Source: Palsa-744 sp036498265 (lineage in GTDB: Bacteria; Actinomycetota; Thermoleophilia; Solirubrobacterales; Solirubrobacteraceae). From it: a DNA stretch of 64,000 nucleotides. The notes under the pieces were generated by a model. It ran no database searches. It was not told the origin of the DNA and was given only the letters and a program-made list of their open reading frames with translations. Positions 29,964 to 39,266 of the stretch are shown here, piece by piece; position 1 is the stretch's first letter, and every line of letters starts with the position of its first letter. A program made the translations under genes and the position numbers. The stretch lies in the NCBI GenBank assembly GCA_036498265.1, contig DASYFT010000030.1, forward strand, positions 1-64,000, read 5' to 3'.

Positions 29964-30976
29964 GCCGGCGTCCGATCGCCCTGCCTCATCTTGCTCCTGT
30001 CGCGGGGCTCGGCGAAGGGCTCGCGGTCGGCCGGCTGACCGGCTTCGATCAGGCGCCCCCGCTCGAGCTCCGCGTTGAACTCCGCTCCGAGCAGGATCGC
30101 GATGTTCGAAATCCACAACCACACGAGGAAGACGACGATGGCGGCCAGTGACCCGTAGGTCTTGTTGTAGGAGGAGAAGTTGGCGACGTACAGCGCGAAG
30201 GCTCCGGAGGCGATAAGCCACAACGCCACGGCCAGGATCCCGCCGGGGCTCACCCAGCGAAAGCCCGGATGCTTCACGTTCGGCGCGGCCCAATAGAGGA
30301 TCGCGAGCATGAAGCTCACGATCAGGAGCAGCACCGGCCACTTGGCGATGTCCCACACGTCGACCGCGGTCGATCCGACCCCCATCAGGTTCCCGACCTG
30401 CCTGGCAAGGCCGCCGGTGACGACCACCGCGACTGCGCTGAGGGCAAGGAGGATCACGGTCACCAAGGTCACGCCCACGCGCACGGGCAGCGTCTTCCAG
30501 ATCGGCCGCCCCTCTTCCATGTCGTAGATCGTGTTTGCGGCGCGCATGAACGCCGCGACGTAGGCGGACGCCGACCACAGCGCTCCCGCGAGCGATACGA
30601 AGAAGATGACTCCCGCCGTGCCCTGGCTCTTCTGGATGTTCTGGATCGCACTGGTGAAGATGCTCTTCGCCGGACCGGGGGCGACCTTGCCCAGGTTTTC
30701 GATCAGCGGCTGGGTGGCCGAATGCCCGACCAGGCCGAGGATGGAGACGAGCGCGATCAGCGCGGGAAAGATCGCGAGGACGCCGTAGTAGGTGAGCGCG
30801 GCAGCCAGGTCGGTCAGGTTGTCTTGTTTGAACTCGGAGACGGTACGCCTGAGGACGCCACCCCAGGCGCCGGCCTTCAGCCGACCCGGCGTCTCCGGCG
30901 CCCGCTCGCCGAGCGCCTCACGGCGGTCCGAGCGCCCGGCCCTTCGGCGCTCTCGTTCACGTGTGGCTTTGAACAT
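29960..30976 (-). CDS. YihY/virulence factor BrkB family membrane protein
   Basis: A 338-aa polytopic protein from ATG 30974-30976, with AGGAG and an 8-base spacer upstream. It has six predicted helices and the family motifs DNLTDLAAALTYYGVLAIFPALIALVS, the GALWSASAYVAAFMRAANTIYD block, and FSSYNKTYGSLAAIVVFLVWLWISNIAILLGAEFNAELERGR near the C-terminus. The family was once mislabelled RNase BN; its true role is probably transport or envelope-related. It is co-translated with DUF4235. Confidence 0.93.
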   Translation of the reverse strand: MFKATRERERRRAGRSDRREALGERAPETPGRLKAGAWGGVLRRTVSEFKQDNLTDLAAALTYYGVLAIFPALIALVSILGLVGHSATQPLIENLGKVAPGPAKSIFTSAIQNIQKSQGTAGVIFFVSLAGALWSASAYVAAFMRAANTIYDMEEGRPIWKTLPVRVGVTLVTVILLALSAVAVVVTGGLARQVGNLMGVGSTAVDVWDIAKWPVLLLIVSFMLAILYWAAPNVKHPGFRWVSPGGILAVALWLIASGAFALYVANFSSYNKTYGSLAAIVVFLVWLWISNIAILLGAEFNAELERGRLIEAGQPADREPFAEPRDRSKMRQGDRTPA

Positions 30977-31275
30977 CTCTGCATCTCCTCGACGGTTGCC
31001 GACGGGTGCGGATCGGGCCAGATGGCCCTCCGGTCTCGACGAAAACTGCCCGGATGGAGTGCCGGTAAACGGGGGCCCTGCGACATGTGCAAGGAGCAGC
31101 AACAAGTCACTTATCGCCATGGCGTCCGTCGATTGACGATTAGAACGAGCGCAGATGGGTATATAGGCGCGCATCCGAGTTGGCCCGACTCCGGGCCGGG
31201 GATCGAACCGAGCGGGGGACCGAGTTGTCGCAGTTGCGTGAGGGCCGGGGAGAAGGAACGCTGCGTGCTGGGCAA

Positions 31276-33684
31276 GTGATCGGGGGCGCCCGACATTCGG
31301 CCCGTGGGCGTGGCGGCCGACCTCCCGCCGCATGGTTCTCGCTCCCGCGTGGTGTCCGGATCGGCGCGGTCAGCACTCTGGCGATCCTGGGTGTCTTGCT
31401 CGTGACGGCCGCAAGCGCGTCCGCCCTCACGGCCCAGGGCAGCGCGAAGCAGGTGTACGTGACCGGCCTCGCGCCCAACGCTCAGGCGTCGCTGCTGAAC
31501 TCGGGCGGCGGCACCGTCTACACGCAGAACGCCGACTCGCAGGGCGGCCTCCTGTTCAGGAACGTCGCGCCCGGGAACCGCTACAAGGTGACCTCAGCGG
31601 GCGAATCCTCGGGGCCGATCACCGTGCACTCCGAGGCAGCGGCGCCATGGAACCCCGGCATCTACAACCAGTCGATCCCCGACAACGGGTACTCGTACCT
31701 GACGACGCGTGATGGCACCCAGCTCGCCATCACCGTCCACCCGCCGACCAGTCCGGCGGGCGAGCCCGGAGTGCCTTCGAGCTTCCACTTCCCGACCTTC
31801 CCGCAGCCGGGCGTGCCGACTCCGAGCTACACGCCGCCGTATCCGACGCTGATCGAGTACTCGGGCTATGGATACGCGAACCCGGCCGGCCCGGAAAACG
31901 GCATCGCCGTGCTGGCGAACCTGATGGGCTTCGCCGTGGTCGATGTGAACATGCGCGGCACCGGCTGCTCGGGCGGCGGATTTGACTTCTTCGAGCCGCT
32001 GCAGAACCTCGACGGCTACGACGTGGTCGAGACCATCGCCCATCAGCCCTGGGTGCTGGGCAACAAGGTCGGCATGCTGGGCATCTCCTACGGCGGGATC
32101 AGCCAGCTGTTCACGGCCCAGCTGCAGCCGCCCGACCTCGCGGCGATCGCGCCGTTGTCGGTGATCGACGCGACTGCCACCACGCTCTATCCGGGTGGTG
32201 TGCTCAACACCGGCTTCGCGGTGGCCTGGGCCGAACAGCGACAGCAGAACGCCGAACCAGCCGGACCCGGCAAAGGCCAGGCGTGGGCCTATCAGCGGAT
32301 CCAGGAAGGCGATGCGACCTGCGCGGCCAACCAGGCGCTCCACGGCGAGGCGGCTGATCTGACGGCGAAGATCAAGGCGAACTCGACGTACAACCCGACG
32401 GTCGCCGACCCACTCGACCCCGTCACCTTCGTGAAGAAGATCAACGTGCCGACGTTCATGGCCTGCCAGTGGGAGGACGAGCAGACCGGTGGACATTGCG
32501 CCGACCTGGCTCAGCACCTCACGGGAACAAATCGAAAGTGGGTCACGTTCACCAACGGTCCCCACATCGACTCGCTCGATCCGTATACCTACGATCGGCT
32601 GTACGACTTCCTCCAGCTGTACGTCGCCCATCAGGCACCGATCGTCAACCAGGCGCCCACGCGCGCTGCGGCACCGGTGATCTACCAGGCGGCGATGGGG
32701 CTGCCACAGAATGACGTCGTCACGCTCCCGCCGGATCCGATCCAGGAACAGCCAACCTACGAAGGGGCGCTGGCGGCATTCGAAGCGCTGCCACAGATCC
32801 GGGTTCTGTTCGACAACGGCGCAGGGACGTCGCCGACGGGCAGCCCGACGCCCGGCGATCCCTATCCGGCGTACGAACAGTCGTTCTCAGGGTTCCCGAT
32901 CCCGGGTACGACCGCGCAGACCTGGTACCTCGGTCCTGGCGGCACCCTCAACGGCAAGAAACCGACAGCCGAAGGGATCGACACCTACACCTCCGACGCG
33001 AGTGCCACGCCGCTGACCGACTACTCGGCCAGCACCGGCAGCGGCGGTCTCTGGGGCAACGCATCCGAGTGGGAATGGAACTGGGCACAGCCGCCGGCCG
33101 GCAACGCCGTCTCCTACCTGTCCGCGCCGCTTGCTGCCGATACGACCGCCATCGGCGGGGGCGCGGTTCACCTCTGGGTCAAGTCCTCCACGCCGGACGT
33201 GGATCTCCAGGCGACGGTCAGCGAGGTCAGCCCGGCCGGAAACGAGACCTTCGTCCAGAACGGCTGGATCCGGGCGAGCGAGCGCAAGCTCGCCACCGGC
33301 CCGAGCAACATCTTGAAGCAGAGCCCGACGCCGCTCCAGCCGATCCCCACGATGCGCGCGTCCGATGTGGAACCGATGCCGCCCGGTGAATTCGTACCGG
33401 TCGTCATCCCGCTGTACTTCCAGGGGCATGCCTACCGGGCCGGCTCCCGGATCAGGGTCACGATCGCCGCGCCCAACGGATCACAGCCGGTGTGGTCGTT
33501 CGGCCAGACGCAGCCGGCGGGGACAACCGGCACGGAGTCGATCGCCTTCTCGCCCACCATGCCCTCGAGCCTGATCCTCCCGATCGTTCCCGGCGTGAGC
33601 GTGCCGAGTGGGCTGCCGCCCTGCCCGAGCCTGCGCAACGAGCCGTGTCGCGCCTATCAGGCGTTCGTCAACAACGGCTCCTGA
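31276..33684 (+). CDS. Secreted S15-type (CocE/NonD) alpha/beta hydrolase
   Basis: An 802-aa exported protein. The start is uncertain: GTG 31276 is used because it places a normal n-region before the signal helix (VSTLAILGVLLVTAASASAL), but the frame is open from TTG 31180. The alpha/beta-hydrolase domain carries the nucleophile serine in GMLGISYGGISQLF, with oxyanion-side sequence VDVNMRGTGCSGGGFDFF and a later His in NGPHIDSLDPY. A C-terminal jelly-roll (X-Pro dipeptidyl-peptidase C-terminal type) follows from about residue 560 (VSYLSAPLAADTTAIGGGAV). It is likely an extracellular peptidase, esterase or acylase; the substrate is unknown. Confidence 0.85.
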   Translation: MIGGARHSARGRGGRPPAAWFSLPRGVRIGAVSTLAILGVLLVTAASASALTAQGSAKQVYVTGLAPNAQASLLNSGGGTVYTQNADSQGGLLFRNVAPGNRYKVTSAGESSGPITVHSEAAAPWNPGIYNQSIPDNGYSYLTTRDGTQLAITVHPPTSPAGEPGVPSSFHFPTFPQPGVPTPSYTPPYPTLIEYSGYGYANPAGPENGIAVLANLMGFAVVDVNMRGTGCSGGGFDFFEPLQNLDGYDVVETIAHQPWVLGNKVGMLGISYGGISQLFTAQLQPPDLAAIAPLSVIDATATTLYPGGVLNTGFAVAWAEQRQQNAEPAGPGKGQAWAYQRIQEGDATCAANQALHGEAADLTAKIKANSTYNPTVADPLDPVTFVKKINVPTFMACQWEDEQTGGHCADLAQHLTGTNRKWVTFTNGPHIDSLDPYTYDRLYDFLQLYVAHQAPIVNQAPTRAAAPVIYQAAMGLPQNDVVTLPPDPIQEQPTYEGALAAFEALPQIRVLFDNGAGTSPTGSPTPGDPYPAYEQSFSGFPIPGTTAQTWYLGPGGTLNGKKPTAEGIDTYTSDASATPLTDYSASTGSGGLWGNASEWEWNWAQPPAGNAVSYLSAPLAADTTAIGGGAVHLWVKSSTPDVDLQATVSEVSPAGNETFVQNGWIRASERKLATGPSNILKQSPTPLQPIPTMRASDVEPMPPGEFVPVVIPLYFQGHAYRAGSRIRVTIAAPNGSQPVWSFGQTQPAGTTGTESIAFSPTMPSSLILPIVPGVSVPSGLPPCPSLRNEPCRAYQAFVNNGS

Positions 33685-33833
33685 CCCGGCGTCGTAGCTG
33701 GGCGCACCCGCGGGGTCCCGGCCGGCCCTGATCGCCTCCGGCATCCGGGATGCGTGACCAGACGCCGCGCGCTTCTCCCGGGCCCCCAGTACCTTGAGGG
33801 GCCCCTGGAAGCCGTGAGTGTCGAGGAGTGGCG

Positions 33834-34235
33834 ATGTCGCAGCAGAATGTTCGTGTTGTGGAAGCTGGGCTCGAAGCGTTCAATCGCGGTGATGTCGAGG
33901 GCTTCGCCGATCTGACAACTGACGACTTCGCTTGGCTCACAGCACTCGCGGGTGCTGTCGAGCGGACGCGCTACACGGGGCGCTCGGGAATCAGTCGTTA
34001 CTTCTCTGAGAGCCGGGACACCTGGGAGCAGCTGACCGTCGTCTGCGATGAGCTTCGGGATCTCGGCGGGTCCGTGCTCGCGCTCGGACGCGCGGTTGGC
34101 CGTGGCTCTGGAAGTGGAGCAGAGGTTGAGATGCCGCTCGCGTTCATCGCAGAGTTTCGCGGCGGCCTGATGGCGAAGGCATCCGTCTATGTGGATCATG
34201 CCGACGCGCTCAAAGCCGTGGGCTTGGAGGAATAG
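33834..34235 (+). CDS. SnoaL-like / NTF2-fold protein
   Basis: A 133-aa protein from ATG 33834, with GAGGAG at 5-base spacing. The SnoaL-like layout is clear: NVRVVEAGLEAFNRGDVEGF, DDFAWLTALAGAVERTRYTGRSGISRYFSE, and a final FIAEFRGGLMAKASVYVDHADALKAVGL. The family binds or transforms small hydrophobic ligands; no substrate can be inferred. It is a different subgroup from the 6624 gene and is probably monocistronic. Confidence 0.87.
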   Translation: MSQQNVRVVEAGLEAFNRGDVEGFADLTTDDFAWLTALAGAVERTRYTGRSGISRYFSESRDTWEQLTVVCDELRDLGGSVLALGRAVGRGSGSGAEVEMPLAFIAEFRGGLMAKASVYVDHADALKAVGLEE

Positions 34236-34293
34236 AAGATGTCGCGCGAGAACGGACAGCGCTCGCTCCCGGGTTCCGTGGCCCGTGAGAGGC

Positions 34294-35460
34294 CTACTTG
34301 TCCTCGAGGCGTGGCGCCGTGATCTCTTCGTGCAAGAGCTTGATCGCAGCGGCCACCGGTATCGCGACGAGCGCTCCGATGATCCCGAGGACGGCCCCGC
34401 CGAGAACCGTGGCCAGAACCGTCACGAGACCGGGGACCGCAACGGTGCGCGCCATGATCCGAGGGGTCAGCAGATAGTCCTCCAGGAAGCGGTAGAGGAT
34501 GTAGAAGATCGCCGTGGCGATCGCGACCGGCAGCGAAACCGTAAGAGCCACGAGTGAGACGACGACCCCGCCGATCGTCGAGCCCACTATCGGCACGAGG
34601 TCGAGGATCGCGACGAGCATCCCGAGCAACAGCGCGTAGGGGATGCCGAGGATCAGCGCCCACAAGGTCGTGCCGAGCCCGGCGATCAAGGACGTGAAGA
34701 GGTTCCCGAGCACGTAGCCCCCGACGCGATCGAGTATCTCGTCCGTCAGCAGGACCATACGTGCGCGCCGGCTCTTGGGCGCGAGCAGGTAGAGGCCGCG
34801 CTTGACACGCGGAAGGTCCGCCAGCAGGTAGATGGTCACGGTCACCACCAGCACCAGCGAGGTCACAAAGCCCAAGAGCACCTTGCCGAAGCCGAGTGCG
34901 CTGTTGAAGGATGTGCTCCCGTTCAGCAGCTTCTGCAACCCGCCCACGAAGTGGTATTTCGTGTTCAGTTTCCCGAGCGTCGAGCTGCTGTTGTTCACGG
35001 TTCGCAGGTAATGGGGGATTTCTTCGGCGAGCCTGCTGGCCTGGGTCGTCACGACGGGTATCGCGAGGGCAAAGAATCCGATGACCAAGGCAAGTCCTCC
35101 GGCGATCACGGCGACGACAGCGACCCAGCGGGGCGCCCCGCGCCGGTAGAGCCACACCACGGCGGGGTCGAGCCCCACAGCGAGGAAGAACGCCAGTCCG
35201 AGCAGCATCAATACCTGTCCCGCCACGACGACCGCCCACGCGATCGCGAGCGCACACGCGACGCCGAGCGCCCCGGTGAACCCGATGAGGAACGGCGCGC
35301 GCCGGTCGAACGGGCGCCCTACGGTGCCGAATTCGGCATCCGAGCTGACACCCGCATGCGCCGCCGCCTCCGCGCGGACCTCATCCAGTACCTCTTGTGT
35401 CGGTTCCTCCTCTTCGAGGCCCGCCGCCATCCGTGCGGCCGCATCCTGCTTCGTCGCCAT
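34294..35460 (-). CDS. AI-2E family transporter (UPF0118)
   Basis: A 388-aa membrane protein from ATG 35458-35460. It has about eight hydrophobic helices and family motifs near the C-terminus: GNLFTSLIAGLGTTLWALILGIPYALLLGMLVAILDLVPIVGSTIGG and DYLLTPRIMARTVAVPGLVTVLATVLGGAVLGIIGALVAIPVAAAIKLL. The family includes autoinducer-2 exporters and Na+/H+ antiporters; the name does not establish quorum sensing here. An acidic cytoplasmic N-terminus (residues 1-50) precedes TM1. It is convergent with the SnoaL-like gene and 78 bases from tRNA-Ser. Confidence 0.92.
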   Translation of the reverse strand: MATKQDAAARMAAGLEEEEPTQEVLDEVRAEAAAHAGVSSDAEFGTVGRPFDRRAPFLIGFTGALGVACALAIAWAVVVAGQVLMLLGLAFFLAVGLDPAVVWLYRRGAPRWVAVVAVIAGGLALVIGFFALAIPVVTTQASRLAEEIPHYLRTVNNSSSTLGKLNTKYHFVGGLQKLLNGSTSFNSALGFGKVLLGFVTSLVLVVTVTIYLLADLPRVKRGLYLLAPKSRRARMVLLTDEILDRVGGYVLGNLFTSLIAGLGTTLWALILGIPYALLLGMLVAILDLVPIVGSTIGGVVVSLVALTVSLPVAIATAIFYILYRFLEDYLLTPRIMARTVAVPGLVTVLATVLGGAVLGIIGALVAIPVAAAIKLLHEEITAPRLEDK

Positions 35461-35538
35461 CCGGTCCGTGTTACCCGGATCAAGGAGGGGGGAACCGAGA
35501 CCCGACGAATCAGCCGAGCCGCGGCCCGATCTGCCAAA

Positions 35539-35628
35539 CGGAGGGGGAGGGATTCGAACCCTCGTCGGAGGAATCTCCCCCGAAACGGTTTTCGAGACCG
35601 CCGCATTCAACCGCTCTGCCACCCCTCC
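35539..35628 (-). tRNA. tRNA-Ser (anticodon CGA)
   Basis: A 90-nt serine tRNA with a long variable arm. The 5' acceptor GGAGGGG pairs with CCCCTCC, the discriminator is G, the D-arm contains GCAGAGCGGTTGAATGC, the anticodon loop is CTCGAAA (anticodon at 35592-35594, reads UCG), and the T-arm contains GGTTCGAATCC. CCA is not encoded. No integrase or att duplication is seen next to it. Confidence 0.95.
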
Positions 35629-35799
35629 GGGTGCGAACGAGCTTAGGCTAGAGGATCGTTCTCGGGTGCGCGGATCGCCTAAACCCCCAACGTACCTGCG
35701 CGAGGTCTCGGGGCGGCAAACCAGCGAGTACGATCGCACCACTGACCAGCGACGGAGTCGACCGGGGAGCTCAGACGGGATGCTCGCAACAGCCCTTCG

Positions 35800-36045
35800 G
35801 TGGTCACAGAGGTGAGGCCAGGCGATGTCGACGGCATGGTCACAGCCATAGCCGCGATCTTGAAGCGCTCACCCATGAGCCGTCAGCAGGCCCGGATGAC
35901 CGCGCAGGCCGAGGCAGCCCGTCTGTTCACCCCAGAGGTCGTGTGCAGCCGTATCTCGACGGCCCTTCAACGGCTCGTCGAAGAGGAACGCGGCTCGATA
36001 GCGCAACCGCGGTCAGGGGTGCGAGAGCCCGAGGAGGTCGGGTGA
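35800..36045 (+). pseudogene. Truncated GT4 glycosyltransferase C-terminal remnant
   Basis: From GTG 35800 an 81-codon frame reads VVTEVRPGDVDGMVTAIAAI, then ARMTAQAEAARLFTPEVVCSRI. This is the end of a GT4 glycosyltransferase, but the usual donor-binding segment between VVTEV and PGDVDG is missing, as are all preceding domains. The stop TGA overlaps the GTG start of the intact glycosyltransferase downstream (GTGA), and that gene's ribosome site lies within this remnant. The short peptide may therefore persist because its translation feeds the next gene. Confidence 0.55.
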
Positions 36046-37220
36046 CAGCGTCAATGGGTCCGGAGACAGCGATCATCGCCGGCGCCGAGCAGCCGCGCCA
36101 AGGACGGATCTCACGGGCATCAGCGGTGGGGATGTCGGTGAGCAGTGCTTGCGGTGTGCGCGATCACGCCATCCTGCTCGCCGGAGCGATGGGCCAGCCT
36201 GCGAGCTCGCTGCACTGGCTACAGCGGACGGTCGGGACCGCGCGCACGTCGCGCTCGGAGGTGCTCGCGTGGACCCGCGAGCTACCGGATGCGGTCGCCT
36301 CCGACGACCCCGACGCCCTCATTCTTCACTATTCGGTGTTCGCGTACTCCTACCGCGGCGTGCCCATCTTCGTCGGACCGACGCTAGCTGCGCTGGGTGC
36401 CTCGCGGCGCCCTCTCGTGGTGGTCCTGCACGAGTTCGCTCATCCGTGGGCTGGTTTCGGCTGGCGCGGCAAGATATGGGCGGCGACTCACCGAGCGGTT
36501 CTCCTCGAGCTGCTGCGAAGATCGACGGCGGTCGTCGCCACCACAGACCCGCGGGCCGCGTGGCTCTCCTCATGCCCGTGGCTACCGAGGCGACCGGTGG
36601 CAGTCGCACCGGTTTTCTCAAATCTGCCGGCGCCCGAGCACAGAGCGCCTGCTGCACGCGACCACGAGCTCATCGGGCTGTTCGGTTACGGGTACGACGG
36701 CGCTGCCGTCGAGCTGATGGTGGAGGCGGTGCGGCGAGTGGCGGCACGCGGAGCGAACGTCCGCCTCGCGCTGTTCGGAGTGGCCGGCCGTTCGGCGTCG
36801 GTCGCGGAGGCGTGCTTGGCGGCGGCGCGCAGCCAGGGAATCGAGAGCCTCCTGTCGGTCGCGGGCTTCCTGCCTGCGCAGACGCTCTCGAATGCGCTGG
36901 CAGCTTGCGTCGTCCTGCTGTTCCCTGACCGCTACGGGCCGACGTCGCGCAAGGGCACGCTTGCCGCGGCCATCGCGTCCGGCACGCCCGTCCTCGCGCT
37001 CGAGGGTCCCGGCGCCTGGCCCGAGCTCGTCCAGGCAGGCGCGGTCGGACTGGCGCCGCCGGACCCCGACCTGCTGGCCGACGCCATCAGCGCTCTGCTC
37101 GCGGATGTGCCCGGGCGCGACGCGCTTGCGATGCGCGGCCGTGCCTTCGCCGAAAGGCGCATGTCGCCGGCCACCAGCGCGAAAACCATAACCTCGCTGC
37201 TCGGGGACCTCATTCGCTAG
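36042..37220 (+). CDS. Glycosyltransferase (GT4-like)
   Basis: A 392-aa protein starting at GTG 36042 behind GAGGAGG (4-base spacer), overlapping the remnant's stop. The N-domain holds DALILHYSVFAYSYRGVPIF and VVVLHEFAHPW; the C-domain holds ELIGLFGYGYDGAAVELMVEAV, LFPDRYGPTSRKGTLAAAIASGTPVLALEG and a typical last-helix region. It lacks the strict E-x7-E motif, so the donor sugar cannot be inferred. It sits outside the main glycan cluster and may have formed part of a larger locus next to tRNA-Ser. Confidence 0.85.
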   Translation: MTASMGPETAIIAGAEQPRQGRISRASAVGMSVSSACGVRDHAILLAGAMGQPASSLHWLQRTVGTARTSRSEVLAWTRELPDAVASDDPDALILHYSVFAYSYRGVPIFVGPTLAALGASRRPLVVVLHEFAHPWAGFGWRGKIWAATHRAVLLELLRRSTAVVATTDPRAAWLSSCPWLPRRPVAVAPVFSNLPAPEHRAPAARDHELIGLFGYGYDGAAVELMVEAVRRVAARGANVRLALFGVAGRSASVAEACLAAARSQGIESLLSVAGFLPAQTLSNALAACVVLLFPDRYGPTSRKGTLAAAIASGTPVLALEGPGAWPELVQAGAVGLAPPDPDLLADAISALLADVPGRDALAMRGRAFAERRMSPATSAKTITSLLGDLIR

Positions 37221-37301
37221 CCGCCGTTCAGGAGTGCCGCGCTCAGACCCGGATCATCGCGGCCACCGGCGGCTCACGCGGCTCGCGGGTACGCGCCCGC
37301 A

Positions 37302-37766
37302 TCAGCGCCGAGAAGCGAAGAAGTCGCTGAGGAGCGCGCCGCACTCCTCCGCGAGCAGGCCTCCAGCGACGTCGGGCCGATGGTTCAGCCGGGGCTCGTC
37401 GAGGATGTCGAGCACGCTGCCGCATGCGCCGGCCTTCGGATCGCTCGCCCCGTACACCACGCGAGGGACACGCGAGAGCACGATCGCTCCCGCGCACATC
37501 GGGCAGGGCTCGAGCGTCACGTACAGGACGGCGTCGAGCACCCTCCAGCTGCCGGCCGCCCTGGCCGCCTCGCGGAGCGCGATGATCTCCGCGTGGGCTG
37601 AGGGATCCTGACGCAGCTCCCGCTCGTTGTGAGCGGCGGCCACCACCTCGCCCCCACGCACGACGACCGCGCCGATCGGCACGTCGTCGTGTTCGGAGGC
37701 GCGTTCCGCCTCGCGCAGCGCGATGCGCATGAAGTAGTCATCCCTTGGGAAGAAACGTCCGATCAT
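37302..37766 (-). CDS. tadA: tRNA-specific adenosine deaminase TadA
   Basis: A 154-aa zinc enzyme that converts A34 to inosine in tRNA-Arg(ACG). The deaminase signature is complete: SAHAEIIAL (His ligand and catalytic Glu) and LEPCPMCAGAIVLSRV (two Cys ligands), with FMRIALREAERASEHDDVPIGAVVVRGG at the N-terminus. ATG 37764-37766 is used; ATG at residue 13 is an alternative. The start lies inside a 19-bp tandem duplication, and no Shine-Dalgarno sequence is visible. It is divergent from the subtilase gene 89 bases away. Confidence 0.93.
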   Translation of the reverse strand: MIGRFFPRDDYFMRIALREAERASEHDDVPIGAVVVRGGEVVAAAHNERELRQDPSAHAEIIALREAARAAGSWRVLDAVLYVTLEPCPMCAGAIVLSRVPRVVYGASDPKAGACGSVLDILDEPRLNHRPDVAGGLLAEECGALLSDFFASRR

Positions 37767-37786
37767 GGAAGAAGCGTCCGATCATG
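37749..37786. repeat. 19-bp tandem duplication across the tadA start codon
   Basis: GAAGAAACGTCCGATCATG (37749-37767) is followed at once by GAAGAAGCGTCCGATCATG (37768-37786), with one mismatch. The duplication copies the tadA start and first codons upstream; because 19 is not a multiple of three, the extra ATG is out of frame. Confidence 0.8.
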
Positions 37787-37855
37787 TATCTCGCCGCGGT
37801 GTCTGCGACAGTGCCTCCTCGCAGGACACGGCGCATCATCATTACTGAAACTCAC

Positions 37856-39256
37856 ATGCGTCCCCTCTCCCCCACCACAGCGCTCATCCGCCGGCGCCTC
37901 CCCCGCCCGTGGGCGCTTGCCGCTTGGGTGATCGGCGCGGCTTCCCTCCTGGCGCTCGCCTCACCGGCGCTCGCGAGTGCCGGCGGCGGCTACTCCCAGA
38001 GCCAGATAGTGGTCCGCTACGCGGCGCGCCCGCGGGCCGGGATCGCCCACGCCGGCCGCGCGCTCGGTGCGGCGCCGGCGGGGGGCACCCGCCTGGTGCG
38101 CCTGCGCCGCGGGGTCAGCATGTCCGCGGAGCTGCGCCGGCTGCGGGCGCGGCGCTATGTCGAGTGGGCGGTCCCCGACTACGTCGCACGTGCGTCCGGC
38201 GCCGTCTATCCGAACGATGAAGGCGGCGCCCACGCGGCGAAAGGATGGCAGCAGCTGCAGTGGAACTTCGCCGGCCAGTTCGGCGTCGAGGCCCCGGAAG
38301 CGTGGGCGAACCTGGCCGCGGACGGCGCCCCCGGAGGTCGGGGGATCACGGTCGCGGTGCTCGACACGGGCGTGGCCTATGCGAACCGCGGGAAGTTCCG
38401 CCGTTCGCCCGACCTCAGTCCTCGCCAGTTCGTGCAGGGATACGACTTCGTCGCCAAGAACCAGTTCCCGAGCGACCGCAACGGTCACGGCACGTTCGTC
38501 GCCAGCACGATCGCCGAGGCGACGAACAACCGCTACGGGCTCACGGGGCTGGCCTACGGAGCCCGGATCATGCCCGTGCGGGTGCTCGACAGCGGCGGCG
38601 AAGGCGAAGCCTCGACGATCGCCGAAGGCGTGTTCTTCGCCGTCCGTCATGGCGCCCGGGTGATCAACCTGAGCCTCGAGTTCTCACCCGGGGTGACCGC
38701 ATCCGACATCCCAGAGCTGATCGAAGCGCTACGCTTTGCCCACCATCACGGCGTCCTCGTGGTGGCGGCCGCCGGCAACGAGGGGCACACCGCGATCGCG
38801 TATCCGGCGCGCGCCCCCTATGTGATCTCGGTCGGAGCGACGACCGAGCACGGCTGCCTCGCCGCCTACTCCAACGATGGGACCGGTCTAACGCTCGTCG
38901 CTCCGGGCGGCGGACCCGACGCCGATCTGCCAGGGGACCCCAACTGCCGCCCGGAAGCCCCTCCGGGACGAGACATCTACCAGGTCACGTTCGGCGGCAG
39001 CTCGCCACGGCAGTTCGGCACGCCGTCCGGCTACGAAGGCACCTCCATGGCCACACCGCACGTCGCCGCGACGGCCGCTCTGATAATCGCCAGCGGCGTA
39101 CTCGGACGCGACCCGAGCCCTGCGCAGCTGACCGCCCGACTGCGCTCAACTGCGCGCAAGCTCGGAGGGGCCGCCGACGAACGCCTCTACGGAGCCGGCC
39201 TCGTGGATGCGGGAGCCGCAACCGCGCGCGCAGGCTCCGCAACACCCGCCGGGTAG
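37856..39256 (+). CDS. Secreted subtilisin-like serine peptidase (S8)
   Basis: A 466-aa exported protease from ATG 37856. The signal peptide (about residues 1-41, ending SPALASAGGG) is followed by an inhibitor-I9-like propeptide and the S8 domain. The catalytic triad is intact: Asp170 in VAVLDTGVAY, His211 in RNGHGTFVAST, Ser397 in YEGTSMATPHVAAT, with the oxyanion Asn in AAAGNEGH. The C-terminus ends after the domain (LYGAGLVDAGAATARAG) with no anchor. It lies 11 bases before lhgO on the same strand; the functions look unrelated. Confidence 0.93.
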   Translation: MRPLSPTTALIRRRLPRPWALAAWVIGAASLLALASPALASAGGGYSQSQIVVRYAARPRAGIAHAGRALGAAPAGGTRLVRLRRGVSMSAELRRLRARRYVEWAVPDYVARASGAVYPNDEGGAHAAKGWQQLQWNFAGQFGVEAPEAWANLAADGAPGGRGITVAVLDTGVAYANRGKFRRSPDLSPRQFVQGYDFVAKNQFPSDRNGHGTFVASTIAEATNNRYGLTGLAYGARIMPVRVLDSGGEGEASTIAEGVFFAVRHGARVINLSLEFSPGVTASDIPELIEALRFAHHHGVLVVAAAGNEGHTAIAYPARAPYVISVGATTEHGCLAAYSNDGTGLTLVAPGGGPDADLPGDPNCRPEAPPGRDIYQVTFGGSSPRQFGTPSGYEGTSMATPHVAATAALIIASGVLGRDPSPAQLTARLRSTARKLGGAADERLYGAGLVDAGAATARAGSATPAG

Positions 39257-39266
39257 CCTTCTCGCC

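Noticed and set aside
31190..31275. GGATCGAACC and GCGGGGGACC suggested a c-di-AMP (ydaO) riboswitch before the S15 hydrolase
   Set aside because: The expected downstream GGGGTGAATC-like block and later conserved core are missing, and there is too little room before the start.
35539..36045. tRNA-Ser as an integration site for a mobile element
   Set aside because: No integrase, no direct repeat of the tRNA 3' end and no atypical cargo nearby; only a decayed glycosyltransferase piece is present.
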